A DNA stretch of 64,000 nt from Thiocapsa rosea (GTDB taxonomy: Bacteria > Pseudomonadota > Gammaproteobacteria > Chromatiales > Chromatiaceae). The stretch covers positions 2,770,501 through 2,834,500 of the forward strand of contig NZ_RBXL01000001.1 in assembly GCF_003634315.1 (NCBI RefSeq). Reading direction: 5' to 3'. This document shows, piece after piece, positions 53,470 to 62,987 of this stretch. A model generated the notes under the pieces. The model was not told the DNA's origin, made no database searches, and was given only the letters and a program-made list of their open reading frames with translations. The first letter of the stretch is position 1; each line of letters begins with the position of its first letter. A program made the translations under genes and the position numbers.

Positions 53470-53649
53470 AGCCAGGCCTCCGAGCCCCTGTTGCTAGCGG
53501 CATCCCGATGATGCAATCGCCCCGTTCGACATCGAGAGATGACTCAAGGTGCAGGCATCCCTGCTCCGGCTTCAGGTCTTGCGCGACCGTGGGAGAGCAG
53601 CTCGACCGGGGCGGTTTCAGAGACCCGGGATGTCCGCGAATAACCGTCC
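53470..53649 (-). promoter_or_regulatory. Leader of the TonB-receptor operon with several small stem-loops
   Basis: On the minus strand this 180-nt region contains GCAGG-GATG-CCTGC and GCATC-ATCGG-GATGC hairpins and other local pairings shortly before the start codon. I could not match it to a known riboswitch. It may be a structured leader or simply intergenic DNA. Confidence 0.25.
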
Positions 53650-54270
53650 CTAGGATGTCGGCAGAAAACCGTCCGCCTTGAGCTTACCGATCACGGCGGC
53701 GATGACCTCGCTGATCATGGTCTGCTCGGAGCTCGGATCCAGGGTGTCTGAGCGGCCCGACCAGACCAGCGTTGCGCGTCCGGCGTCGTAGAGATTGGTT
53801 TCGAGCCGAAGCGCGCGATAACCGGCGTAATATCCGGGTGCGGTGACCTCGCTCAGTATGTGACCATAATACGGGTAGAGTCGCCCGTAAAGGCTTGGAA
53901 CCACATGGGTGCGTCCACCGCTCGGGGGAGCATCCGGGTTCTCGCCCGCGAGGTAGGTGACGATGACCCCGTCGGCCCCGGAGCGTCCGACCGCCTCCTG
54001 CACCGCCCGAGCCCGGCCGACATCGCGGTCGGAGAGCAGGGTATGTGCGGCACGCGCTTGGACGCCGACGCCTTTCAACGCTTCGACGAAATTGTCCTCG
54101 TAGGCGCGGCGCACGATCGGGTTGGTGGAAACGCCGAAGACGATCAGGTCGCGATAGGGGGTCGGGGGTGCCCCGGGCGCGATCCAGGTCGTGCTCAAGG
54201 GACCCGGCGCACAGCCGAGCGTTGTCAGGACGGCAAGGCCGAACGCCACGGCAAGCCGAATTGGGCGCAT
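53650..54270 (-). CDS. Uncharacterised lipoprotein
   Basis: A 206-residue probable lipoprotein: signal sequence with lipobox LTTLGC followed by APGPLSTTWIAPGAPPTPY. The rest, with DLIVFGVSTNPIVRRAYEDNFVEALKGVGV, DGVIVTYLAG and a C-terminal EVIAAVIGKLKADGFLP, resembles DUF4136-like periplasmic lipoproteins (a fold that handles a two-state small domain); confidence in that family is low. It lies 74 nt downstream of the ferredoxin-type reductase and ends 180 nt before the receptor operon on the same strand. Confidence 0.75.
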   Translation of the reverse strand: MRPIRLAVAFGLAVLTTLGCAPGPLSTTWIAPGAPPTPYRDLIVFGVSTNPIVRRAYEDNFVEALKGVGVQARAAHTLLSDRDVGRARAVQEAVGRSGADGVIVTYLAGENPDAPPSGGRTHVVPSLYGRLYPYYGHILSEVTAPGYYAGYRALRLETNLYDAGRATLVWSGRSDTLDPSSEQTMISEVIAAVIGKLKADGFLPTS

Positions 54271-54344
54271 AAGCGGTCGCTCCGAGATCGCGAAAAAGTC
54301 CGTCGGGCGCGGGAGTGTGCCCCGCTTGGGGCGGCAGGACAAGC

Positions 54345-55382
54345 TCAGGTCGTTCCGCCGTTCTGCGCCTTGACCGACTTGGTGTCGGAGGCGTACTCGA
54401 AGGCGTCCGAAAACATGCGATCTCGGTCGAGCCCGGCGGCCTCGAAAGCGACACGCCCGGCCTCGACCATGACCGGCGGTCCGCTCATGTAGAGGTCGAA
54501 TCCGCTCGGGTCCGGGTGATCCTCGAGGACGGCCATGTGAACGAATCCGGTGCGTCCCTGCCAGTGCGGATCCGGCTCCGAGAGCACGGGGACGAAGCGG
54601 AAGGACGGCAGTTGTTGCGCCCAGGTTGCCGGCAGGTCGGTCAGGTAGAGGTCGCGCTGCGCACGCACGCCCCAGTAGAGCGCGATCGGGCGGTCGAGCC
54701 CGATATGGATCGCATGCTCGATCATCCCTTTCAGCGGCGCGAAACCGGTGCCTCCGCCCATCAAGATGATCGGGCGATCCGAGTCCTCGCGAAGCACGAA
54801 GGTCCCCATCGGTCCCTGGATGCGAAGGATGCTCTTCTCGGGCATGCGCTCGAACACGTAGGCGGTGAACTCGCCGCCCGGGACATGGCGGACATGCAGC
54901 TCGATCTCCGCGTCGTCGTGGGGCGCATTGGCGATCGAGAAGGCGCGCCGACGACCGTCGCGGAGGATGAAATCCAGATACTGGCCGGCGAGGAATTGCA
55001 GCCGTTGGTTCTCCGGCAGCCTCAGGAAGAGGCGCATGACGTCGTGATTGAGCCGCTCCTTGCGCGAGACCCGACAGGGCAGCGTGCGGACCTCGATGTG
55101 TGCGACCGACGGGACCTCGCGCACGCGCAACAGCAGGTCGGAAGCCGGCACGGCCTGACAGGCGAGGCAGGTGTCTTCGGGCTGGCCTTCGAGCGCTTCG
55201 GTCTGACCGCTCGGGTAGTCGACCCGGCCTTCGAGCAGATGGACCGCGCAGGATCCGCACTTGCCGTCGCGACACCCGTAAGGCAGGCCGACGCCTTGGC
55301 GCAGCGCGGCAGCGAGAATGGTTTCGCCCGACTCGACATCGAAGCGATGTTCCGCGGGGAGGGTTCGAATCTTGAAGCTCAT
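54345..55382 (-). CDS. 2Fe-2S ferredoxin:NAD(P)H reductase (CDP-6-deoxy-glucoseen reductase-like)
   Basis: A 345-residue soluble flavo-iron-sulfur reductase. The plant-type ferredoxin domain (about 1-95) has the cluster ligands in YGCRDGKCGSCA and a fourth Cys in TCLAC. An FAD domain follows with RRRAFSIANAP (RxYS-type motif), then an NAD domain with GGGTGFAPLKGMIEHA and the MSGPPVM loop. Homologues near ubiD in other gammaproteobacteria carry the glucoseen-reductase annotation without real evidence; it could be a general electron donor. Repeat R14 begins 8 nt upstream of the start codon. Confidence 0.9.
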   Translation of the reverse strand: MSFKIRTLPAEHRFDVESGETILAAALRQGVGLPYGCRDGKCGSCAVHLLEGRVDYPSGQTEALEGQPEDTCLACQAVPASDLLLRVREVPSVAHIEVRTLPCRVSRKERLNHDVMRLFLRLPENQRLQFLAGQYLDFILRDGRRRAFSIANAPHDDAEIELHVRHVPGGEFTAYVFERMPEKSILRIQGPMGTFVLREDSDRPIILMGGGTGFAPLKGMIEHAIHIGLDRPIALYWGVRAQRDLYLTDLPATWAQQLPSFRFVPVLSEPDPHWQGRTGFVHMAVLEDHPDPSGFDLYMSGPPVMVEAGRVAFEAAGLDRDRMFSDAFEYASDTKSVKAQNGGTT

Positions 55383-55390
55383 CTCATCAT

Positions 55391-55475
55391 TAAACCGCGT
55401 CCGGAGTGATTAGGCGATGGTTTTGGGTTCGTTGGGCCTTATCTGTATCCGCGACCGCAGTGGAGACGCGGTTTA
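55391..55475. repeat. Terminal-inverted-repeat element R14, 85 bp
   Basis: Starts TAAACCGCGTC and ends GACGCGGTTTA, perfect. A 20-nt AT-rich linker (55476-55495) leads to R15. Confidence 0.92.
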
Positions 55476-55495
55476 ATGATTATTTTTCAATGATT

Positions 55496-55580
55496 TGAAT
55501 CGCGTCTACGCCGGCGTTTCGGGTGTTCTCGATGTCGGCGGGCCCGGTGCAACGCGGGTTTGCACCGCGGACGCGATTCA
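55496..55580. repeat. Terminal-inverted-repeat element R15, 85 bp
   Basis: Ends TGAATCGCGTC/GACGCGATTCA, perfect, the same end variant as R0. Contains an inner hairpin (GGTGCAAC/GTTTGCACC). Confidence 0.92.
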
Positions 55581-55632
55581 ACAATCCTGAGGCATCTCAT
55601 GTCGCTTTCGCAAATCGGGGGCAGGTTGGTTA

Positions 55633-56496
55633 ATGAACGAGCAGATGATCGTTGGGTGCGGATATGTGGGCACGCGCCTTGCCTTTAAATATCGGGAGCA
55701 GGGCGAGGCCGTCACTGGCATCGTGCGATCCGAAGCCGGAATGGCTCGGCTGGAGCAGCTCGGCATCAAGGGCTTGCGCTGCGATCTTGCGGCCGAGGAT
55801 CTCGGTGATCTCGGATTTGCCGATGCGCGGGTCTTTCACTTCGCGCCGCCGCCGGGGAACGGGGTTCAAGATCCCCATACCCGACATCTCGTGGAGGGCT
55901 TCGAGCGCTATGGCCATCCGCGGCGCCTTGTTTATATCAGCACGACGGGCGTCTACGGCGATTGCGCGGGTGCCTGGATCGACGAGACACATCCGGTCGC
56001 CCCCGTCGCTGCGCGCTCGCAACGGCGCCTGGATGCCGAGGAGACGCTGCGCCGGTGGAGTTCGGCGAGCGGCCGTGATCTGGTGATCCTGCGCGTGGCA
56101 GGGATCTATGGTCCCGACCGATTGCCCTTGGAGCGCATTCGGGCGGGTACACCCATGGTCAGACCGCAGGATGCGCCCTACACCAACCGGATCCACGTCG
56201 ATGACCTGGTCACGGCCTGTATCGCGGCGATGGCGCGGGCGCCGTCGGGTGCGATCTACAACGCCTGCGACGGTCATCCGAGCACCATGACGGACTATTT
56301 TCTCGACGTGGCCGCCGCGGCCGGGTTGCCGAGCCCGCCCTTGATCAGCCTCGAAGAAGCCGCCGATCGCCTCTCCGAGGGTATGCTCTCCTACCTGAGC
56401 GAGTCGCGTCGTCTGCGCAACGATCGACTGCGTGAAGATCTGGGCGTCGTGTTCCGTTACCCGTCGCTGGCCGAGGGTCTGCGCGGGCTTTTCTAG
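55633..56496 (+). CDS. NAD-dependent epimerase/dehydratase family (YeeZ-like SDR)
   Basis: A 287-residue extended short-chain dehydrogenase. The nucleotide motif is slightly shortened, VGCGYVGTRLA (residues 7-17), similar to YeeZ-type proteins, with YISTTGVYGDCAG (a catalytic-region Tyr-Gly-Asp), LRVAGIYGP and NRIHVDDLVTACI. The typical YxxxK is not obvious. Substrate unknown; YeeZ itself has none assigned. The start at 55633 is unambiguous in this frame. It is separated from the reductase by repeats R14-R15. Confidence 0.85.
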   Translation: MNEQMIVGCGYVGTRLAFKYREQGEAVTGIVRSEAGMARLEQLGIKGLRCDLAAEDLGDLGFADARVFHFAPPPGNGVQDPHTRHLVEGFERYGHPRRLVYISTTGVYGDCAGAWIDETHPVAPVAARSQRRLDAEETLRRWSSASGRDLVILRVAGIYGPDRLPLERIRAGTPMVRPQDAPYTNRIHVDDLVTACIAAMARAPSGAIYNACDGHPSTMTDYFLDVAAAAGLPSPPLISLEEAADRLSEGMLSYLSESRRLRNDRLREDLGVVFRYPSLAEGLRGLF

Positions 56497-56692
56497 GCGA
56501 TCGGCGTGTGCGTATCCTCGAAGGCTGTTGGCGGATATGATTCGGCCGTGCAGCGCACGCCACGGCGGCGGTGCATTCCGGTCGCGCGGACGCTCGGACA
56601 TCTTCGTCCGTGTGGTCCGCTCGACTGCACGGTGCTCGGTTCGACCTCGAGCCCGGGCATGATCGGAACCGACAATCTATAAGGAGCCATCG

Positions 56693-57103
56693 ATGACGAG
56701 TTCTTACCGACAAGCGCCCGCAATGCTCGCGGCACTGCTTGCAACCGCGGTGATTGCATCCCCCGCCAGCGCGGCGCAGGACGCGGACTTCCACTACGAC
56801 TCGACCGAGAACCTGTATCGGATCTGCTCGCTTGCACCCGATGCGGACGGGCATCTGATCGCCTCTTTTGCCTGCCGTGCCTTTCTCGAGGCGACCGTGC
56901 AGTATCACGACGGTGTCACGGCACGCAACGGGTTGAAACGTCTCATCTGTTATCCCCAAGGCGCGACGATCGAGGATGCCCGCGATGCGTTCGTTGCTTG
57001 GGCGCAGGCGAATGCAGAGAACAAGGAGTTGATGGGCGAGCAACCCGTGAAGGGCGTGGTGCGTGCGCTTGCAGCCAAGTATCCTTGCAAAGGCAAGAAA
57101 TAG
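56693..57103 (+). CDS. Rap1a/Tai-like small exported protein
   Basis: A 136-residue protein with a signal peptide (AALLATAVIASPASA) and a short alpha-helical domain carrying four Cys (RICSLA, FACRAF, LICYPQGA, KYPCKGK), the latter half matching the Rap1a/Tai immunity-protein fold (GVTARNGLKRL, FVAWAQANAENKEL, VVRALAAKYPC). Family members neutralise secreted peptidoglycan amidase effectors, but many, as here, stand without an effector gene, so a cell-wall housekeeping role is equally possible. AAGGAG precedes the ATG. Confidence 0.8.
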   Translation: MTSSYRQAPAMLAALLATAVIASPASAAQDADFHYDSTENLYRICSLAPDADGHLIASFACRAFLEATVQYHDGVTARNGLKRLICYPQGATIEDARDAFVAWAQANAENKELMGEQPVKGVVRALAAKYPCKGKK

Positions 57104-57165
57104 ATTCTCAAACGACCGGGCGTCGGCCGTCGGCGCGACGCCATTGAAGTCCCGGAGATTCAACG

Positions 57166-57399
57166 ATGAAAGTCACCACAGTTACGGCTGCGTTCGCCTG
57201 CATCGTCCTGCTCGGCGGATGCGGGAGCACGACCACCTCCCGTGTCGCGACAGGCACCGGCATGGGCGCAGCCAGCGGCGCCGTCATAGGATCCTTCAGC
57301 GGCAATGCCGGTCGCGGCGCGCTCATCGGTGCCGGCGTGGGTGCCTTGGGCGGGGTGCTCGTTGACGAGCATCAGCGCGGCAGCTTCAGCAACAACTGA
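57166..57399 (+). CDS. Glycine-zipper lipoprotein
   Basis: A 77-residue lipoprotein: signal peptide with lipobox VLLGGC at Cys19, then a glycine-zipper segment (GTGMGAASGAVIGSFSGNAGRGALIGAGVGALGG) typical of small outer-membrane lipoproteins related to OsmB/YMGG. Such proteins respond to envelope or osmotic stress in E. coli; regulation here is not shown. It follows the Rap1a-like gene by 62 nt. Confidence 0.85.
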   Translation: MKVTTVTAAFACIVLLGGCGSTTTSRVATGTGMGAASGAVIGSFSGNAGRGALIGAGVGALGGVLVDEHQRGSFSNN

Positions 57400-57415
57400 T
57401 CCGGACGCTGGATCG

Positions 57416-57438
57416 ACCGAGCCGTTCATCGGCTCGGT
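57416..57438 (+). terminator. Stem-loop after the glycine-zipper gene
   Basis: Perfect 9-bp stem ACCGAGCCG/CGGCTCGGT with TTCAT loop, 17 nt after the stop; no T tract, so termination would be weak or Rho-assisted. Confidence 0.5.
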
Positions 57439-57814
57439 CGGCGTCCTCTCGATCTCCCCCTGCGCGTGCAGCGGGTGATGCCGACCGGATGCGTGCGGCC
57501 TCGAGCGGGCTCCCGAAGCCATCGAGGAGGCGGTGCCCGGGCGATGCGGGATTCTGCGGCGGGCTCGGCGCGTATCCGCAGCGATCGGAACGGCTGGCTT
57601 TCAGATTGCTCCTCCCCGGGAACCGGGTTTCCGCCCGATGAATCGTCACATTTTTTTCAATGAAATGGAGTTGACGCTTCGCATACGATCCACTAGCTTT
57701 TATCAGGAATCAGTTGCGGCGCTTCTCGGGGTCCCTTCCGCTGTCGAGTCGGCTTGTGTGTTGGCAGCTCGGCAGTCTTGGCTCGACCAACGCACACCAG
57801 CATGAGAGACAGCG
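57439..57814. other. Leader region of the RRM protein gene
   Basis: No gene recognised in this 376-base stretch. An AT-rich tract with CATTTTTTTCAATGAAATGG lies near 57650 and a candidate promoter at 57671-57699. Open frames crossing it have no recognisable product. Confidence 0.5.
57671..57699 (+). promoter_or_regulatory. Candidate promoter of the RRM protein gene
   Basis: TTGACG (57671-57676), 17 nt, TAGCTT (57694-57699). The -10 is weak. Leader about 110 nt. Confidence 0.35.
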
Positions 57815-58096
57815 ATGAGGATCTACGTAGGAAACCTGACCTATAGCGTGACCGACGACGACCTGCGGGAAGTCTTCGGGGCGTTCGGTGATCTTGCGGC
57901 GGCGGAGGTGATCAAGGATAAGTTTTCCGGTCAGTCCAAAGGCTTCGGGTTCGTCGATATGCCCAACAACTCGGAGGCGGATGCGGCCATCAAGGCGCTG
58001 AACGAAACCGACTTCAAGGGACGCAAACTCACCGTCAACGAGGCACGTCCGCGTGCCGAACGTCCACGCGGCGGTGGGGGTGGGGGGCGCTACTGA
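57815..58096 (+). CDS. RRM-type RNA-binding protein
   Basis: A 93-residue bacterial RNA-recognition-motif protein. RNP2 is IYVGNL at the N-terminus and RNP1 KGFGFVDM in the middle; a short Gly/Arg tail (RPRGGGGGGRY) follows, as in cyanobacterial and other cold-responsive Rbp proteins. It likely binds single-stranded RNA, possibly during cold stress; this is family knowledge rather than shown here. It is convergent with ubiD. Confidence 0.94.
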   Translation: MRIYVGNLTYSVTDDDLREVFGAFGDLAAAEVIKDKFSGQSKGFGFVDMPNNSEADAAIKALNETDFKGRKLTVNEARPRAERPRGGGGGGRY

Positions 58097-58165
58097 CCCC
58101 GTCGCTCGACCTTACGATCGACACAGGATCGTCGTCGGGGCGCGTTGCGCCGCCGGCGTCGAGTC

Positions 58166-59677
58166 CTACCGATGTCGTTTACCCGCCTCGCCCTCCGTCG
58201 TTCCGACCCGAGGGCCGATGCCGAGGCTGTCCCAGATCACGTCGACCCGTTCGCGTACCGCCTCGTCCATCCTGATCGGGCTTCCCCACTCGCGCGTCGT
58301 CTCCCCCGGCCACTTGTTCGTGGCATCGAAGCCGATCTTCGATCCCAGCCCCGAGACCGGAGAGGCAAAATCCAGATAGTCAATCGGCGTATTCTCGATC
58401 ATCACCGTGTCGCGCGCCGGATCCATGCGGGTCGTCATCGCCCAGATCACATCCTGCCAGTCGCGCGTACAGACGTCGTCGTCCACGATGATGACGAACT
58501 TGGTATACATGAACTGACGCAAGAACGACCAGACCCCCATCATCACCCGTTTGGCATGCCCCGGATATTGCTTCTTGATGCTGACGACCGCCAGGCGATA
58601 CGAACAACCCTCCGGCGGCAGATAGAAGTCCTGGATCTCGGGAAACTGTTTCTGGAGGATGGGCACGAAGACCTCGTTCAAGGCCACGCCCAGAATGGCC
58701 GGCTCGTCGGGGGGGCGTCCGGTGTAGGTGCTGTGATAGATGGGCTCGCGGCGTTGAGTGATGCGCTCGATGGTGAAGACCGGAAACTCGCCGACCTCGT
58801 TGTAGTACCCCGTGTGGTCGCCGAAAGGCCCTTCCGGTGCCCTGTCGTCCGGGTCGATATGGCCTTCGAGCACGATCTCGGCGCTGGCCGGGACCTGAAG
58901 ATCGGACTCCTTGCAGGCCGCCAACTCGGTGCGGCTGCCGCGCAGCAGGCCGGCGAAGGCGTATTCGGACAAGGTGTCCGGCACCGGTGTGACCGCGCCG
59001 AGAATCGTCGCAGGATCGGCCCCGAGTGCGACGGTCACCGGGAATGGCTTGCCGGGATGGGCGCGTTGCCAGTCGCGAAAGTCCAGTGCCCCGCCGCGGT
59101 GGGCGAGCCAGCGCATGATGACCCGGTTGCGCCCGAGCACCTGCATGCGATAGATGCCGAGGTTGTGGCGCGCCTTCTCCGGCCCCTTGGTGATGACTAG
59201 GCCCCAGGTGATCAGCCGCGCGGCGTCCCCCGGCCAGCAATGTTGAATGGGCAGGCGCCCCAGATCGACTTGATCCCCGCTGAATTCGACCTCCTGGCAG
59301 GGCGCGTTGCGCCGAACCTTCGGGGCCATGTCCAACACCTTCTTGAAGATCGGCAGCGACTGCCACGCCTCCTTCATCCCCTTCGGCGGATCCGGCTCTT
59401 TTAGAAAGGCCAGCAGCTTGCCGACCTCGCGCAACGCCTCGACCGATTCCTCCCCCATGCCGAGTGCCACGCGGCGCGTCGTCCCGAATAGGTTGCCCAG
59501 CAAGGGGATCTTCGACCCCTTCGGTCGCTCGAACAACAGTGCCGGCCCACCGGCCCGCAGCGTCCGGTCGCAGATTTCGGTCACCTCGAGATAGGGGTCG
59601 ACCTCGACCCGGATGCGTTTCAGCTCGCCGCGCTGCTCGAGCTGATCGATAAAATCACGCAGGTCGTGGTACTTCAT
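58166..59677 (-). CDS. ubiD: 4-hydroxy-3-polyprenylbenzoate decarboxylase
   Basis: Decarboxylates polyprenyl-hydroxybenzoate in ubiquinone synthesis using prenyl-FMN made by UbiX (35.0 kb). The 503-residue protein has [42 protein letters not shown], the conserved [11 protein letters not shown] with the catalytic Glu-Arg region, and [10 protein letters not shown] near the end. Normal length for UbiD. Convergent with the RRM gene. Confidence 0.97.
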   Translation of the reverse strand: MKYHDLRDFIDQLEQRGELKRIRVEVDPYLEVTEICDRTLRAGGPALLFERPKGSKIPLLGNLFGTTRRVALGMGEESVEALREVGKLLAFLKEPDPPKGMKEAWQSLPIFKKVLDMAPKVRRNAPCQEVEFSGDQVDLGRLPIQHCWPGDAARLITWGLVITKGPEKARHNLGIYRMQVLGRNRVIMRWLAHRGGALDFRDWQRAHPGKPFPVTVALGADPATILGAVTPVPDTLSEYAFAGLLRGSRTELAACKESDLQVPASAEIVLEGHIDPDDRAPEGPFGDHTGYYNEVGEFPVFTIERITQRREPIYHSTYTGRPPDEPAILGVALNEVFVPILQKQFPEIQDFYLPPEGCSYRLAVVSIKKQYPGHAKRVMMGVWSFLRQFMYTKFVIIVDDDVCTRDWQDVIWAMTTRMDPARDTVMIENTPIDYLDFASPVSGLGSKIGFDATNKWPGETTREWGSPIRMDEAVRERVDVIWDSLGIGPRVGTTEGEAGKRHR

Positions 59678-59847
59678 TTTTTATCCCGTGCCGGGATAAA
59701 AAAACAGGTCTTCATAGGGTTAACCTCGTTCTGCGAATTTGGGCCGTTGTGCCCCGTGCCCCGGGGCTTCACGGACCCGGCCATATCGCTGATCGGATCC
59801 GGTGGACAACCACGGTAGGTGGTGACTGAATCGTTTCTTAAATCCCT

Positions 59848-59932
59848 TAAACCGCGTCGCGCCGATCGGCAATGGTGGCCTCGCCATCACCACAGGCCCC
59901 GACACCAGTGTTCGTACTCCGAACGCGGTTTA
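59848..59932. repeat. Terminal-inverted-repeat element R16, 85 bp
   Basis: Starts TAAACCGCGTC and ends GAACGCGGTTTA (one inner mismatch); right-end TTA is the prlC stop codon. Contains an inner hairpin AATGGTGGC/GCCATCACC. Confidence 0.9.
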
Positions 59933-61963
59933 AGCCGCGATGCCGGAATGGCGCAGCAAGGCATCCGTATTCGGCTCGCGCCCCCGAAACCGCACATAGA
60001 GCACCATGGCGTCTTCGGATCCGCCCTTCTCAAGGATATTTTCGCGGAAGGATCGGCCGGTATCTGCATCGAAAACACCGGTTTCCTCGAACAGCGAGAA
60101 GGCGTCCGCCGACAGGACCTCGGCCCATTTGTAGCTGTAATAGCCCGCCGCGTAGCCGCCCGCGAAGATGTGCGAGAAGGCGTGGGCGAAGCGGTTGAAG
60201 GCGGGCGGGCGGATGACGGCGACCCGGTCGCGGACCTCCTCGATGATCTCGTAGACACGCCCGCCCTTGGCCGGGTCGTATTCCAGATGCAGGCGGAAAT
60301 CAAACAGCGCGAATTCCAGTTGCCGCACCATCTGCATGGCCGACTGGAAGTTCTTCGCCGCGGTCATGCGCTCGTAGAGATCCTGCGGGATGGATGCGCC
60401 GGTCTCCCAATGGGCGGCGAAGAGGTCGAGCGATTCGCGCTCCCAGCACCAGTTCTCCATGAACTGACTGGGCAGCTCGACCGCGTCCCACGGTACCCCG
60501 TTGATCCCGGCGACACCGGGATAGTCGACCTTGGTCAGCATGTGGTGCAGGCCGTGGCCGAACTCGTGGAAGAGTGTCTCGACCTCGTTGTGGGTCAGCA
60601 GCGAGGGCTTGCCGCCGACCGGCGGGGTGAAGTTGCACACCAGGTAGGCGACCGGGAGCTGGTCGCAGCGACTGGTGTGCATCCGGTTGGTGCAGACGTC
60701 CATCCAGGCCCCGCCGCGCTTGTTCTGCCGTGCGAAGGGATCGAGATAGAATTGGCCGCGCAGCGCCCCGGATGCGCCGTCGCGGATCTCGAAGAAGCGC
60801 ACGTCCGGGTGGTAGGTGTCGAACGCCTCCGCCTCCTGGATCTTGACCCCGAACAGGCGCTCGACGACGCCGAAGAGACCAGACAGCACCCGCGAAATCG
60901 GGAAGTAGGGGCGCAGCTCTTCCTGGCTGATTTGATAGCGGTGCAGGCGCAGCTTCTCGGCGTAATAGCCGACGTCCCACGGCTCCAGCGTCTCGACGTT
61001 GTGCTGCTCGCGCGCGAACGCCGTAAGCTCCGCGAGCTCCTTGCGGGCCTGGTCGACCGAGCGGTCGGCCAGGTCGTTCAGGAAGGCGAGCACGTCGTCC
61101 GGCGAGCGGGCCATCTTGGTCGCGAGCGAACGCTCGGCATAGTTTGCAAATCCCAGCAGCCCGGCCAGCTCGTGACGCAGCGCCAGGATGCGCTCCATGA
61201 TCTCGCTGTTGTCCCACTGTCCGGCATGCGGCCCCTGTTCGGAGGCGCGTGTGCCGTAAGCCTGATACAGCTCGAAGCGCAGCTCGCGATTGTCCGCATA
61301 GGTCATGACCGGCATGTAGGAGGGCAGGTCGAGCGTGAAGAGCCAGCCGGTCTGGCCCCGTTGTTCGGCGTTCTGCCGGGCCAGCCCAAGCGCGGATTCG
61401 GGCAGGCCCGCGAGCTGTGCCTCGTCCTCGATCAGCTTGCTCCAGGCGTTGGTGGCGTCGAGCACGTTCTCGGAATACTTGGTCGTGAGCTGGGAGAGCT
61501 CCTGACTGATGGCTTTGTAGCGGGCCTTCTTCTCGGCGGGCAGGTCGACACCCGAGAGATGAAAGTCGCGCAGCGCGTTCTCCAACAGCTTGCGCTGTGC
61601 CGGGTTCAGATGCTCTTGCGCGGCGACCGCCTGGTAGCCGCGGAAGAGATCCTCGTTCTGCCCGACCTCGGTGCCGTAATCGCTGAGCTTCGGCAGGCAG
61701 GCGTTGTAGGCCGCGCGCAGCTCGTCGCTGTTGAGCACGCCGTTGAGGTGCCCGACCGGCGACCAGGCGCGACTCAGGCGGTCGTCGATCTCGTCCAGCG
61801 GCTCGACGAAGTTCTCCCAGGTCGGCACCGGGACCGCGTGGGTCAGACGCTCGATCTCGGCACGACAGTCGGCGAGACAGACGTCGATGGCGGGCTCGAC
61901 GTGTTCGGGACGGATCCGGGAAAAGGCCGGGAGGCCGGTGGTCTCGAGCAATGGGTTCGTCAT
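59930..61963 (-). CDS. prlC: Oligopeptidase A (M3 family metallopeptidase)
   Basis: Cytosolic zinc peptidase that degrades signal peptides and other oligopeptides. The 677-residue protein has the M3 zinc motif HEFGHGLHHML with a downstream Glu in the helix, and the C-terminal IFAGGYAAGYYSYKWAEVLSADAF typical of OpdA/PrlC. Start at 61963 (MTNPLLETTG) is chosen by homology; a frame open to 62047 adds an unsupported N-terminus. The TAA stop is the end of repeat R16. Confidence 0.96.
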   Translation of the reverse strand: MTNPLLETTGLPAFSRIRPEHVEPAIDVCLADCRAEIERLTHAVPVPTWENFVEPLDEIDDRLSRAWSPVGHLNGVLNSDELRAAYNACLPKLSDYGTEVGQNEDLFRGYQAVAAQEHLNPAQRKLLENALRDFHLSGVDLPAEKKARYKAISQELSQLTTKYSENVLDATNAWSKLIEDEAQLAGLPESALGLARQNAEQRGQTGWLFTLDLPSYMPVMTYADNRELRFELYQAYGTRASEQGPHAGQWDNSEIMERILALRHELAGLLGFANYAERSLATKMARSPDDVLAFLNDLADRSVDQARKELAELTAFAREQHNVETLEPWDVGYYAEKLRLHRYQISQEELRPYFPISRVLSGLFGVVERLFGVKIQEAEAFDTYHPDVRFFEIRDGASGALRGQFYLDPFARQNKRGGAWMDVCTNRMHTSRCDQLPVAYLVCNFTPPVGGKPSLLTHNEVETLFHEFGHGLHHMLTKVDYPGVAGINGVPWDAVELPSQFMENWCWERESLDLFAAHWETGASIPQDLYERMTAAKNFQSAMQMVRQLEFALFDFRLHLEYDPAKGGRVYEIIEEVRDRVAVIRPPAFNRFAHAFSHIFAGGYAAGYYSYKWAEVLSADAFSLFEETGVFDADTGRSFRENILEKGGSEDAMVLYVRFRGREPNTDALLRHSGIAA

Positions 61964-62168
61964 GGGTGTGGCCTGATCGGGTTCGCGGGTCAATGTGGTC
62001 AGTCGGGTGGCGCTCGGCAACCGCTCGCAGGGAGCCGCCGGGACCACCGGCGGTTCGCAGCAGGCGGAGCCTCGCCAAGCGCCGGATCATGCGGGCTGCA
62101 GGCCGGAGTTTCCAGTCGATGGCCCGGGTCGGGGCGGGCGCTCGGTGGTGTCGATGCACTCGGCGTCG

Positions 62169-62795
62169 TCAGTCCGGCAGAAAACCCATGTTCTGGCGCG
62201 GCGAGATGCGGCCCTTGAGCGAGCGGACCATGTCGATCTTCGGGCGCGGCGCGAAGGCCTGCGGGATGCAGAAGTGAAACCGCCACAGGTCGTGGCGCCA
62301 GCGCTCCCCGCCGTGGGCGGGGATCGGCAGCCATTCGTCCGAGGCAATCGGAACGAACCCGTTGCCGGCACCGTAGGCATAGATCTTGTAGGCGCCCCGC
62401 GGCGTGCAGCGGATGCCCTCCACCGAGAGGTTGCGGTTCCCGTTGCTGCCCTCCGCGACGAGCGTAAAGCGCACGACATCGTCGGAGCCGATCTGCAGGT
62501 TGCGGGTGTCGATGAAATACCGCAAGCCTGCATCGGGTCCATCCGGGACCAGCTCGACCAGATCCGCGTCCTGCGGCCAAGGCGGGAGCGCGGTGTTCGA
62601 TTCCTGCCAAGGTGTGCCCGGTCGAACGCTCGAAGGCACGGGCGGCTCGGCGTTGTTCACGAAGGCGTTCTCCGCGGCCGATACGGGCATTGCGAGCAGA
62701 AGAAGATGCAGCAAAAGAAGGGTGTCCCAGAAAAAACGATGCCGGGGCGGGAGGACCGATGGAAGCTGGCGGGGAGGTGTCATGATGTCGATCAC
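62169..62795 (-). CDS. CNP1-like family exported protein
   Basis: A 208-residue protein with a signal peptide (LLLLHLLLLAMPVSA) and a CNP1-like domain: LPPWPQDADLVELVPDG, RYFIDTRNLQIGSDDVVRFTLV, IRCTPRGAYKIYAYG. The family is named for a neisserial cryptic protein and has no assigned function. ATG at 62795 or 62783 (MTPPRQLPS) are both possible. Repeat R17 starts 7 nt upstream of the first. It lies 205 nt upstream of prlC on the same strand. Confidence 0.85.
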   Translation of the reverse strand: MIDIMTPPRQLPSVLPPRHRFFWDTLLLLHLLLLAMPVSAAENAFVNNAEPPVPSSVRPGTPWQESNTALPPWPQDADLVELVPDGPDAGLRYFIDTRNLQIGSDDVVRFTLVAEGSNGNRNLSVEGIRCTPRGAYKIYAYGAGNGFVPIASDEWLPIPAHGGERWRHDLWRFHFCIPQAFAPRPKIDMVRSLKGRISPRQNMGFLPD

Positions 62796-62802
62796 CGGGG
62801 AT

Positions 62803-62888
62803 TAAACCGCGCCCAGCGCGGTATGCGATGCTTTGGGATGGAATCGGCCCCGGCAGACGTGACGGCCGCTGGAGCCTGCGCGATTTGA
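62803..62888. repeat. Terminal-inverted-repeat element R17 (type A, forward), 86 bp
   Basis: Starts TAAACCGCGCC; right end decayed (CGCGATTTGA). Core matches R3, R8 and R11. Lies between the divergent CNP1-like and smc genes, where promoters are expected. Confidence 0.88.
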
Positions 62889-62987
62889 GAGATGGCGATC
62901 CTCAAGTCTACCAGCCCGCAAGGCATCTGCCATGCGACACGATCGGCCCGCTTGTGCCGCCGATTCTCCTTCCGGTATGGTTCTTGG

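Noticed and set aside
53470-53649. Cobalamin or c-di-GMP riboswitch before the TonB receptor
   Set aside because: The conserved core of these riboswitch classes was not found by eye; only small generic hairpins are present. A covariance-model scan would settle it.
59819-62218. 799-residue plus-strand open frame
   Set aside because: Entirely antisense to prlC, which has clear M3 peptidase motifs; an artefact of high GC.
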